Part shown: positions 7,101 through 14,531 of the stretch, in pieces
Layout of the letters: the number at the start of each line of letters is the position of its first letter
Position numbering within the stretch: position 1 is the first letter of the stretch
From: Thermoleophilia bacterium UBA2241
GTDB taxonomy: Bacteria > Actinomycetota > Thermoleophilia > UBA2241
Reading direction: 5' to 3'
NCBI GenBank assembly: GCA_002347645.1
Contig: DDYF01000059.1
Coordinates: 86,709-111,024 of the forward strand
Length of the DNA stretch: 24,316 nt
The notes under the pieces: model-generated
Told to the model about the DNA's origin: nothing
The model's input: only the letters and a program-made list of their open reading frames with translations
Database searches by the model: none
Translations under genes and position numbers: made by a program

Positions 7101-7991
7101 GTGCTCGTGAGCGCCGCGGGCGGCGCCGCCCGCGGCGCGACAGCGAGACCCCGCCTCTTCGCCCGTCTCGTCAAGATCGAGCACAGCGTTTACGCGCTGC
7201 CGTTCGCCTACGCCGGCGCCTTCCTCGCGGAGCTGCGCTTCCCCGGCTGGTGGGACGTGCTCTGGATCACCGTGGCCATGGTGGGAGCGCGCAGCTCGGC
7301 GATGGCGCTCAACCGGCTCATCGACGCCGGCATCGACGCCCGCAACCCGCGTACCGCCGGGCGCGAGCTGCCGGCGGGCATCCTCGGGCGCAAGGACGTT
7401 TGGCTCTTCACCGGCGTCTCGGTCACCCTGCTCGTGATCGCGGCGTTCCAGCTGTCTCCGCCCTGTCGGTACCTGTGGCCCATCCCGCTGCTGGCCTTCG
7501 TCGCCTACCCCTACACCAAGCGCTTCACGGCCCTGTGCCACTACGCCCTGGGCCTCACCTTGGGTCTGGCGCCAGCGGCGGCCTGGCTGGCGATCACCGG
7601 CAGCGTCTCGATCGAAGCTGTGCTCCTGTTTGCTGCCGTCGGGCTCTGGGTCGGCGGCTTCGACGTGATCTACGGCATCTTCGACCTCGACTTCGACCGT
7701 CGCGAGGGGCTGCATTCGGTCGCCGTGCTGTGGGGTCGGCGGGGGGCGCTCCTGGTCGCGGCTCTCTCGCACCTCGTCGCCGTGTGCCTTCTGGCGGCCG
7801 TGGGAGTGCTGCTCGGGCTGACCCTTGTGTACTGGGCCGGCTTGGCCGCGGTCGCCGCCTTGCTCGTGTGGTCGCACCTCGACATCGCCCGCCGCGGGCT
7901 CGATGCGGTCGGCATGAGCTTCATGAGCGTGAACGGCGTCGTCGGTCTGCTGTACGGGGCCGTCGTGGTCGCCGAGATCCTGCTGGGGTAG
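7101..7991 (+). CDS. mqnP: UbiA-family prenyltransferase, probable MqnP
   Basis: An integral membrane prenyltransferase of 296 residues that attaches a polyprenyl chain to an aromatic acid. The N-terminal ARLVKIEHSVYALPFAYAGAF is typical of the bacterial UbiA subgroup linked to futalosine menaquinone synthesis. The first metal-diphosphate motif is N71RLIDAGID79, followed by ARNPRTAGRELPAG; the second is the aspartate cluster in GGFDVIYGIFDLDFDRREGLHSV. Hydrophobic segments throughout fit eight to nine helices. The start is a GTG, ten bases after the preceding gene. With mqnE, mqnA, mqnC and ubiD in the window, the expected acceptor is 1,4-dihydroxy-6-naphthoate rather than 4-hydroxybenzoate, but the sequence alone does not prove that. 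Confidence 0.92.
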   Translation: MLVSAAGGAARGATARPRLFARLVKIEHSVYALPFAYAGAFLAELRFPGWWDVLWITVAMVGARSSAMALNRLIDAGIDARNPRTAGRELPAGILGRKDVWLFTGVSVTLLVIAAFQLSPPCRYLWPIPLLAFVAYPYTKRFTALCHYALGLTLGLAPAAAWLAITGSVSIEAVLLFAAVGLWVGGFDVIYGIFDLDFDRREGLHSVAVLWGRRGALLVAALSHLVAVCLLAAVGVLLGLTLVYWAGLAAVAALLVWSHLDIARRGLDAVGMSFMSVNGVVGLLYGAVVVAEILLG

Positions 7992-8003
7992 GCTCGGCCG
8001 GGT

Positions 8004-8050
8004 ACCGCCGGAGCACCGCCGGAGCACCGCCGGAGCACCGCCGGAGCACC
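8004..8050. repeat. 11-bp tandem repeat, four perfect copies plus a partial
   Basis: ACCGCCGGAGC is repeated exactly at 8004-8014, 8015-8025, 8026-8036 and 8037-8047, then ACC at 8048-8050. The array begins 12 bases after the mqnP stop and ends directly before TTTTGTGATATTC and the TAGAAT box of the cytochrome block. The unit is not a multiple of three and lies outside any credible gene. Confidence 0.95.
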
Positions 8051-8060
8051 TTTTGTGATA

Positions 8061-8090
8061 TTCGGCGCTCGATACCCACGGTGGTAGAAT
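8061..8090 (+). promoter_or_regulatory. Candidate promoter of the cytochrome block (TAGAAT)
   Basis: TAGAAT at 8085-8090 is a good -10 box. The best partner, TTCGGC at 8061-8066 with an 18-base gap, is a poor -35 box, which fits a promoter that needs an activator. The AT-rich stretch TTTTGTGATATTC (8051-8063) lies just upstream, between this promoter and the tandem repeat. The transcript would start near 8097, before the GTG at 8173. Confidence 0.5.
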
Positions 8091-8172
8091 GGCCGCGTCC
8101 GGACGTCTCCCGTGGGCACAGGGGACGATGTCCGGCACCGGTCGACGCGGAGCCAGGGGGAAGGCCGATTCC

Positions 8173-9114
8173 GTGAGTGGTGAGGGCGGCAGCGAGACAC
8201 CACGTGCGCGACGTCGCCGGTCGCCCTGGGTCGCCACCGCGGTCGTCGTCGCCATCCTCGCCGGCGTCGCCGTCCTCTTGTGGATCCCCGTCGCCGCCAC
8301 CTCGACGTCGTCCTACTGTGGCTCGTGCAAGGCGACGGAGCCGGCAGCCGCGGCGTGGGCCGGCTCCGTGCACACCAAAGTCGAGTGCGTGGAGTGCCAC
8401 ATCGCCCCGGGTCTCGGGAACCAGATCAAGTGGCGGACGCGGGAGTGGCGCAACATCTGGGCCGACTACATGAACGTGCCGCGCAGCGGTCAGGCGGGGC
8501 AACGACCGGGCAACGACAACTGCACCCCGTGTCACGACATGGCCACCGTGGGCGACGAGCACACTGACGTGCGTCTGCCGCATCGGCGCCACACCGAGAT
8601 CAGCGGCCTCGTGTGCGCCGACTGCCACGACAAGGTGTCGCACGGCTCCAGGGCCGAGGCCGGCCAAGTCTCGATGAGCGTCTGCGGCATGTGCCACGCG
8701 GAGGCGGGGGCCGCCGACCAGTGTTCGTTCTGCCACCTGTCGCCGCCATCGGCGGAGGACACCCATCCGGCGGGGTACCTCGAGACGCACGGCGAGGAGG
8801 CGGCGGCCGACGACGGACCGTGCCTGCGGTGCCATCACGACGCCGAGGCCTTCTGCGACGAGTGCCACTCCCGGCCGACGCCCGACCACTTCTCCGGCAC
8901 ATGGCGGTACACGCACAACGAGGCCGCTGCGGCCGACCGCAGCGGCTGCCTCGGCTGTCACGACGAGGACGCGTTCTGCGAGCAGTGTCACCGGGTCAGC
9001 CATCCAGATGACTGGATGACGTCGCACGGAGAGGTCGCGGGCACGGGCGGCGGCTCGTGTCTGACGTGCCATCCGCAGTCGATGTGTGATACCTGTCACG
9101 CGAGGAGACGCTGA
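8173..9114 (+). CDS. Membrane-anchored 12-site multiheme c-type cytochrome, NapC/NirT-like start
   Basis: The start is GTG 8173, with AGGGGGAAGG eight bases upstream; in-frame ATGs at 8089 and 8128 are less likely, the first lying inside the promoter. The protein has 313 residues: a basic N-terminus (RARRRR), one membrane helix at about residues 19-41, then a cysteine-rich outside domain. I count 11 CxxCH motifs plus CGSCK at residues 49-53, where NapC/NirT/NrfH quinol dehydrogenases have their first heme. TEPAAAAWAGSVHTKVECVECH after it fits that family. The C-terminal part carries pairs such as FCDECH and FCEQCH followed by P-x-W-x-x-H. Likely role: taking electrons from menaquinol to outside acceptors. 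It heads the cytochrome block; the next gene starts two bases after its stop. Confidence 0.9.
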   Translation: MSGEGGSETPRARRRRSPWVATAVVVAILAGVAVLLWIPVAATSTSSYCGSCKATEPAAAAWAGSVHTKVECVECHIAPGLGNQIKWRTREWRNIWADYMNVPRSGQAGQRPGNDNCTPCHDMATVGDEHTDVRLPHRRHTEISGLVCADCHDKVSHGSRAEAGQVSMSVCGMCHAEAGAADQCSFCHLSPPSAEDTHPAGYLETHGEEAAADDGPCLRCHHDAEAFCDECHSRPTPDHFSGTWRYTHNEAAAADRSGCLGCHDEDAFCEQCHRVSHPDDWMTSHGEVAGTGGGSCLTCHPQSMCDTCHARRR

Positions 9115-9115
9115 C

Positions 9116-10009
9116 ATGACGTGGGCACACGGCATCGTGCGACACCCGGCGACGATCGTCGCCCGCGGTGTCGCGCTCGTCGCGTGGGCGTTCTTCGCCG
9201 CGTCGCTGACGTGCGCGCCGCCCGCCGCGGCGCTCCCCGAGGGCGCCCAGGAGTGCGCCGCCTGCCACAACAGCGAGAACACCGGCACGGTCGTCGTGGA
9301 GGGCGAGCGGCGATCCCTTGCGGTGGACGTCGCGGCCTACGAGGTCTCGCCGCATGGCCAGCTCGACTGCACCGCCTGCCATCACGGCTTCGAGGCAGGC
9401 CCGCACACCGCCGCCCAGACCGAGGGTTGGCTCAGGACGGCGCGGGTCGACGCCTGCGCGAACTGTCACGCCGACCAGTCCACCATGTACGAGGGCTCGT
9501 TCCACGGCACGCTCGCGCTGGGCGAGGAAGACGGCGCGGCCCCGTTCTGTGCCGACTGCCATGTCCCGCACGACATCATGCCCCCGGACACCCTGGCGTT
9601 CCGCCGCAGCAGCCTCGATCTCTGCGCCGGCTGCCACGGCGGGCGCAGCGACTCCTATCTCGACAGCTACCACGGCAAGGCGTTCCTGCTCGGCAAGGAC
9701 GACGCGGCGACCTGCATCGACTGCCACGGCGGTCACAGGATCCTGCCGGCATCCGACCCCGAGAGCCCGATCGCCGACGGGAACCGCGTCGAGATGTGCG
9801 CCGAGTGCCACCCGGAGGCCAACGCGAACTTCGCGGGCTTCCTCGTGCACGTGGACCCCAAGGACCCGACGGACAGCTTCTGGGTCTTCATCTTCTGGCT
9901 CGCGTACGTGCTGCTCATCGCCGCCGTGTTCACCTTCGGCGGTATCCACACGGTCATGTACATCTATCGGGGGATAAAGGATGGCCTCTACGGTCGCAAG
10001 CGCCACTGA
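9116..10009 (+). CDS. Seven-heme c-type cytochrome with C-terminal membrane anchor
   Basis: A 297-residue protein with an N-terminal signal segment (hydrophobic ARGVALVAWAFFAASL, then AAALPEG). It has seven CxxCH motifs (CAACH, CTACH, CANCH, CADCH, CAGCH, CIDCH, CAECH), with extra histidines that can act as second ligands (HHGF, SFHG, SYHG, GGHR). A single membrane helix lies near the end (FWVFIFWLAYVLLIAAVFTFGGI), followed by a short basic tail. The heme domain would lie outside and be held by the C-terminal helix. GAGGAG precedes the ATG. The gene overlaps the cytochrome b gene by 29 bases, so the two products very probably form a complex: cytochrome b takes electrons from menaquinol and this protein accepts them. 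Confidence 0.9.
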   Translation: MTWAHGIVRHPATIVARGVALVAWAFFAASLTCAPPAAALPEGAQECAACHNSENTGTVVVEGERRSLAVDVAAYEVSPHGQLDCTACHHGFEAGPHTAAQTEGWLRTARVDACANCHADQSTMYEGSFHGTLALGEEDGAAPFCADCHVPHDIMPPDTLAFRRSSLDLCAGCHGGRSDSYLDSYHGKAFLLGKDDAATCIDCHGGHRILPASDPESPIADGNRVEMCAECHPEANANFAGFLVHVDPKDPTDSFWVFIFWLAYVLLIAAVFTFGGIHTVMYIYRGIKDGLYGRKRH

Positions 10010-10853
10010 ACAGCCCGGCAAGCCCCGGACGCGCATCGAGTACGTGCGCTTCAACGTCTTCCACCGCTGGATGCACTTCCTCGTCTTCGTGAGCTTCACG
10101 GTCCTCGTGTTCACCGGCATGCCGCTCAAATACAAGGACAGTGAGTGGGCACAGTGGATCATGGACGCGACGGGCGGGGTGACGGCCGCCGGGGTGTACC
10201 ACCGGATAGCGGCCGTGATCACCTTGGTCTACTGGACGGCCGAAGTCGTCTACGTGGTCGTCGCCGTCCTGCGTCGCCGCGGGCGCGGCATCTTCGGCCC
10301 CGGCTCCATCATGTTCAACGGCAAAGACCTGCGCGACATCGCCGGCATGTTCGCGTGGTTCTTCGGCAAGGGCGCGAAGCCGCAGTTCGACCGCTACACC
10401 TACTGGGAGAAGTTCGACTTCCTCTCCCTGGTCATCGGTACGGTCATCATCGGTCTGACGGGCTTCATGATGTGGTTCCCGGTCGAGACGACGAAGGTCG
10501 CGCCCGGCGTGATCCTCAACATCGCCCTCGTGATCCACTCCAACGAGGCGCTGCTCGCGATGGGGGTGATCTTCATCTTCGTCCACTTCTTCAGCGCCCA
10601 CGTTAAGCCGGAGTCGTTCCCGCTCGACAAGGTGATCTTCACGGGGTCGCTCCCGGTCGAACACTACAAGGCCGAACGGCCCCTGGAGTATGCTCGCCGC
10701 GTACGCGAGGGCACGCTCGACGAGGTCCTGGTCGAGCGCCGCATCACGTGGCGGACGTACCTGGCCGACGCGCTCTGGTGGGGTTTCACGGCGGTCGCCG
10801 GCGTGTCGGCCGCGCTGATGACGGCGTTCATCATCTGGACGGTGTTCGACTGA
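9981..10853 (+). CDS. Cytochrome b (b561 / formate dehydrogenase gamma-like), quinone-reactive subunit
   Basis: A 290-residue membrane protein of the dihaem cytochrome b561/Ni-hydrogenase b-subunit type. Five hydrophobic segments are visible: about 30-48, 72-97, 147-167, 178-207 and 260-288. Candidate heme b ligands are H28 and H32 (FHRWMHF), H74 (YHRI), H186 (IHSNEALL), and H202/H207 (HFFSAH). The ATG lies inside the end of the upstream heptaheme gene with GGGGG seven bases before it, so the products are made together. Such b-type subunits exchange electrons between the menaquinone pool and an attached c-type or iron-sulfur partner. No formate dehydrogenase or hydrogenase catalytic subunit is near, so the partner is most likely the heptaheme protein. 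Confidence 0.92.
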   Translation: MASTVASATEQPGKPRTRIEYVRFNVFHRWMHFLVFVSFTVLVFTGMPLKYKDSEWAQWIMDATGGVTAAGVYHRIAAVITLVYWTAEVVYVVVAVLRRRGRGIFGPGSIMFNGKDLRDIAGMFAWFFGKGAKPQFDRYTYWEKFDFLSLVIGTVIIGLTGFMMWFPVETTKVAPGVILNIALVIHSNEALLAMGVIFIFVHFFSAHVKPESFPLDKVIFTGSLPVEHYKAERPLEYARRVREGTLDEVLVERRITWRTYLADALWWGFTAVAGVSAALMTAFIIWTVFD

Positions 10854-10879
10854 GCGTGGTGGTGAGAGGGGGAGGAGCC

Positions 10880-12064
10880 ATGCGGACGGGAACGAGCGGC
10901 GTACGCCTGGTCCTGGTGGCGATCGCAGTGGGGATCGCCGCGGCCGTGCTGCCGGCGGTCGCGGCCGCGCCGGCCCACGCCTATGGCTCGTGGATCCACG
11001 ACTCGGTGCCTGTGGGTCCCGGGGCCGACGCGTGCAGCTTCTGCCACGGCGACGGGTCGGCCGACAACGCCGACTGCACGTCGCTTTGCCACAGCGGCTT
11101 CATGGTCACGCCGGGCGCCACGGTCGACGAGCGCTTCACGAGGTCCTGCTGGTCGTGCCACGAGCCTGGAGCCGCGACCGGACCGCTTTCCGCGACGAGC
11201 GCTGCCTGCACGCAGGAGTGCCACCTCTACACGCCGGTCTTCAAGCGCTACGAGGTGGCCTTCGCGCACGGCGCCGAGCCTCATCTGGGCGCGTCGCCGC
11301 CGTACGGCGAGTGCCTCGACTGTCACGCGACCAGCGTCACCATCAGGGACCCCGGCGACAGCCCGCACCACGACGGCGTGGACTCCCAGGCGCCGGGCTG
11401 CACCGACTGCCACGACGGGGTGCTCGCCGGCGCCCAGCAGACGCACGGCACCCTGGCCTGCGAGGCCTGCCACGAGGGCATGGACCGCCCCACGGCGCCG
11501 CAGGCCTGCTCGAGGTGTCACCCATCTGCGACGTTTGGGGCGGCCGACTGCCTCACCTGCCACGCGGCGCAGGTCCACGACACGACCCCCAACGTCGGCT
11601 CGTGTACCCGATGCCACGACGAGGGCTACCGGCAGCACGCCGGGGACGTCGCGTGCACGAGGTGCCACACCAACACGGCGAAGGCACATCACGCCACGGC
11701 GCGGCCGGTCGCCAAAGGGTGCCGGAGCTGTCATGCCATGCGCCACGCGGGAAAGAAGGTGGCGGCGGCGCGCTGCGCCGGCTGCCATCGCGGCAGCACG
11801 CCCGCCTTCAAGCCGCGCGCGCAGCACTCCACGACGGTCACGAAGCGCTTCGTCTGTTCCGGCTGCCACGCGCAGAAGCTGCACGCGAAGGCGAGCGGAG
11901 CCAAGCTCACCTGCCGCACGTGTCACAAGGGCAGGTACCACGCCGGTCAAGCTCGCGTCGCCACGTCGGTGTGCGTGAAGTGCCACTCCAGCGCCCTGCG
12001 GCATTCCGGCGGTCTGCGCTGTGCGCTGTGCCACCGCTCGTCCGTCCACGACCCGACACCGTGA
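10880..12064 (+). CDS. Secreted 17-heme c-type cytochrome
   Basis: A 394-residue exported protein with a clear signal peptide (LVLVAIAVGIAAAVLPAVAAAPAHA, likely cleaved after AHA) and no other membrane segment. It carries 15 CxxCH motifs and two stretched ones, CTSLCH and CTQECH (CxxxCH). The N-terminal half is neutral to acidic. The C-terminal half is strongly basic, with many Lys, Arg and non-motif His between hemes. GGAGGAG precedes the ATG. It lies between a quinol-oxidising b/c pair and another NapC-like protein, so it is the best candidate here for a soluble or wall-associated electron carrier beyond the membrane. I know no family name for it; the heme pattern only says multiheme cytochrome c. 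Confidence 0.9.
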   Translation: MRTGTSGVRLVLVAIAVGIAAAVLPAVAAAPAHAYGSWIHDSVPVGPGADACSFCHGDGSADNADCTSLCHSGFMVTPGATVDERFTRSCWSCHEPGAATGPLSATSAACTQECHLYTPVFKRYEVAFAHGAEPHLGASPPYGECLDCHATSVTIRDPGDSPHHDGVDSQAPGCTDCHDGVLAGAQQTHGTLACEACHEGMDRPTAPQACSRCHPSATFGAADCLTCHAAQVHDTTPNVGSCTRCHDEGYRQHAGDVACTRCHTNTAKAHHATARPVAKGCRSCHAMRHAGKKVAAARCAGCHRGSTPAFKPRAQHSTTVTKRFVCSGCHAQKLHAKASGAKLTCRTCHKGRYHAGQARVATSVCVKCHSSALRHSGGLRCALCHRSSVHDPTP

Positions 12065-12125
12065 CACGCATGCCGGGTGGGAGGCGCACGCGCTGCGCTG
12101 AGGCGGTCGCCCGGCGAGGGAGCCG

Positions 12126-13160
12126 GTGCGCGTGAGGTTCCGCCTGACCCAGCGCGGTCTCACCGTGGCGATCGTCGTCCTGACGGCGCTCGTCGTCGTG
12201 ATCGGGGTCGCCCTGGCGACCACGTCCTTGCCGGGTTTCTGCAGCCTCTGCAAGAGCCACGAGCCGATCGTGGCGGCGTACCAGGCGGGTCCGCATGACG
12301 GCGTCAACTGCGAGCTCTGTCACTCCAAGCCCGGTCCGTTCTTCTTCCTCACCGCCAAGATGGAGGCGCTCGAACAGCCCATCGCGCAGCTCACCGGCAA
12401 CTATGAGGAGCCTATCCTGGCGTCGGTGCTGAACCAGTCCTGCCGGCAGTGCCACGTGAACGAGAGGCTGTTCGGCGTGATCACCGCGCAGGGCATCAAC
12501 GTGCAGCATCGCCACCTCATCGAAGCGGGCTTCCTCTGCATCCGCTGTCACTCGATGACGGGGCATCCGGACGCGGTCCCGGTCGGTTCACGCACGGAGC
12601 CGTCCATGGACCAGTGCCTGATGTGTCACAACAACGAGTTCGTCGGCGAGAACGGGGCCGCGGCGGTCGCCGACTGCGAGCTCTGTCACGCCAAGCCTGG
12701 CTACGACGAGCAGCCGGCCTCGCACACCGCCGCAGACTGGGGCTCGCGCCACGGGTCGGTCGGCATCCTCTCGACCTGCAGCGCCTGTCACGACAAGCCG
12801 GGGAGCTGCCGAACGTGTCACAGCGGCCTGGAGATGCCGCACCGCTCTTCGTGGCTCTCGCGCCACGGCGTGCGCACCCGCCAGGCGGGTGTCAAGGCGT
12901 GCGGCCAGTGCCACGACACCGAGACGTACTGCGACACGTGCCACCAGGTGCGGATGCCGCACCCGACCAACTTCGTGGTGCGGCATCCCGGCGCGGCGGA
13001 GCGTGTCGGGCAGACCTGCTTCAACTGCCACGAGGTCGCGAACTGCCAGGCCTGTCACGAGGCGCACGTCGGCGGCGACCCGCGCGCGCACGACCTGTTC
13101 AAAGCGCAGAAGTGGACGCCGGCACCGACGCCGTCGCCCACACCGGGAGCGCAGCTCTAG
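12126..13160 (+). CDS. Membrane-anchored 12-site NapC/NirT-like multiheme cytochrome
   Basis: A 344-residue protein with one N-terminal helix (about residues 11-32), then CSLCKSHEP at residues 39-47, in the place of the first NapC-type heme, and VNCELCHSKPGPFFFL as the second. Ten more CxxCH follow. SCRTCH and TYCDTCH are followed by M-P-H-x-x-x-[WF]-x-x-R-H, a module shared with the next gene. The C-terminal tail is Pro/Thr-rich (TPAPTPSPTPG). The start is GTG 12126 with GAGGGAG upstream; a GTG at 12132 is an alternative. Likely role: menaquinol oxidation and electron export. It resembles the 8173 gene in having CxxCK at heme site 1 and the 13164 gene in the rest of its layout. Confidence 0.9.
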   Translation: MRVRFRLTQRGLTVAIVVLTALVVVIGVALATTSLPGFCSLCKSHEPIVAAYQAGPHDGVNCELCHSKPGPFFFLTAKMEALEQPIAQLTGNYEEPILASVLNQSCRQCHVNERLFGVITAQGINVQHRHLIEAGFLCIRCHSMTGHPDAVPVGSRTEPSMDQCLMCHNNEFVGENGAAAVADCELCHAKPGYDEQPASHTAADWGSRHGSVGILSTCSACHDKPGSCRTCHSGLEMPHRSSWLSRHGVRTRQAGVKACGQCHDTETYCDTCHQVRMPHPTNFVVRHPGAAERVGQTCFNCHEVANCQACHEAHVGGDPRAHDLFKAQKWTPAPTPSPTPGAQL

Positions 13161-13163
13161 GCC

Positions 13164-14531
13164 ATGGACGACGAGACGCGCAGGGACGAGGGGTCACCGC
13201 CGCAGCCGGCGGGCCAGGGCGGCGAGCCGGCCCACGGCCGTGCGGCGCCCGGCGACGGCGGGGCCGCCGAGCCCGGCGCCGCCGCCACCACCGACTCGCC
13301 CGGCGGCGGTGACGCGGCAGAGGTGACGCGGCGCCGAGACCGCGGCGGGAATCGTGTCCTGCTCGAGGTGACGATCCCAAAGGCGTGGCTGTGGGGTGTC
13401 GTCGCGGCCCTCGTCGTCATGCTCGTCGCCGCCGTCGCGGCCTTCGCCGCGCTCAACCGGATCAGCACCTGTGCCCGGTGCCACGTCATCAAGGCGGAGG
13501 TCGAGACCTACAAGCAGACGGCGCACTACGACGCCGGCGTGGTGTGCCAGGACTGCCACACCAAGCCGGGTGTCTTCAACTACTTCGTCCGCAACCTGCA
13601 GGGTGTCACCCACCTCGTGAACTACGCGTCGGACACCTACCAGCGGCCGATCACGACCTTCGTCGGAGCGAACAACTGCGTGCAGTGCCATCCCAAGGAG
13701 CAGATCGAGCGCGACATCGTCGTCGGGAAGATCCGCGTCAATCACACGGGCCTGCGCGAAGAGGGATATCAGTGCCTGACGTGCCACGCCAACATCTCGC
13801 ACCCGGGGACGCAGCTCGAGGTCGCTCGCATGCCTCAGGACACCCTCATGTCGGTCTGCGCCCGGTGCCACGACGGCAAGCGGCTGCCCGACGACTGCGA
13901 CATCTGTCACGTGTCGGGGCTTCCGTCCGGCTACGAGAAGGTCGCGATGACCGTGCAGGTCAAGCCGCAGCAGTGCGCCGGCTGTCACGCCGGCAGGACG
14001 TTCTGCAGCGAGTGCCACCAGGGGCTGCAGATGCCGCATCCGAGGAGCTGGGAGAAGGGACACGGGGTGGTCGTCCTCGACCGCGGCCGGTCCGTCTGCG
14101 CCTCATGCCACCTCAAGAAGGACAAGCGGTTCTGCATCGACTGCCACGGTCTCGCGATGCCGCACCCCGGCGACTGGGAGGCGCGGCACGACGCCGCCGC
14201 CGCGAAGGATCGCCAGGTCTGCGTCAAGTGCCACGGCAAGAACGGGTGCATCGAGTGCCACGGCATTTCGATGCCGCATCCGGCCGGGTTCGGTCAGGCG
14301 CACGCCTCGGCCTCCTACGCGTCGCCGGGCGTCTGCTCGCGGTGCCACAGCTCGTCGTACTGCTCCGGCTGCCACGGCATCAGCCTGCCGCACAGCGCCG
14401 CCTTCCGAGCCGACCACGCCGCCGCCGTGTTCTCCAACGGCGCCGTCTGTGTGAAGTGCCACGGGAACGGCGGCTCCGGCGCTCGCGGCTGTTACGGGGG
14501 CGAGTGCCACAGCGGATCGATCGACGAGTGA
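13164..14531 (+). CDS. Membrane-anchored 16-heme NapC/NirT-like cytochrome
   Basis: A 455-residue protein. Its first 70 residues are low-complexity Gly/Ala/Pro/Asp and should lie inside the cell. A helix at about 74-97 follows, then STCARCH (first heme, normal CxxCH) and VVCQDCHTKPGVFNYF in NapC order. I count 15 CxxCH plus a terminal CYGGECH (CxxxxCH). From about residue 285 there is a repeated module: [TRNS]-[FGY]-C-x-x-C-H, then G-[LI]-x-[ML]-P-H, then an aromatic residue and His, seen four times. The ATG is three bases after the upstream stop. The layout matches the 12126 gene from the first heme onward, so the two are probably paralogues. Its stop overlaps the menG start (GTGA). Confidence 0.9.
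   Translation: MDDETRRDEGSPPQPAGQGGEPAHGRAAPGDGGAAEPGAAATTDSPGGGDAAEVTRRRDRGGNRVLLEVTIPKAWLWGVVAALVVMLVAAVAAFAALNRISTCARCHVIKAEVETYKQTAHYDAGVVCQDCHTKPGVFNYFVRNLQGVTHLVNYASDTYQRPITTFVGANNCVQCHPKEQIERDIVVGKIRVNHTGLREEGYQCLTCHANISHPGTQLEVARMPQDTLMSVCARCHDGKRLPDDCDICHVSGLPSGYEKVAMTVQVKPQQCAGCHAGRTFCSECHQGLQMPHPRSWEKGHGVVVLDRGRSVCASCHLKKDKRFCIDCHGLAMPHPGDWEARHDAAAAKDRQVCVKCHGKNGCIECHGISMPHPAGFGQAHASASYASPGVCSRCHSSSYCSGCHGISLPHSAAFRADHAAAVFSNGAVCVKCHGNGGSGARGCYGGECHSGSIDE

Noticed and set aside
8004..8050. CRISPR array
   Set aside because: The 11-bp units are directly adjacent with no spacers, and no cas genes are present.
8051..8068. TTGTGATATTC as a Rex operator before the cytochrome block
   Set aside because: Only the left half TTGTGA is present; the matching TCACAA half is missing at the proper distance.
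8089..8172. ATG 8089 as the start of the first cytochrome
   Set aside because: It overlaps the TAGAAT promoter box; GTG 8173 has a strong ribosome binding site.
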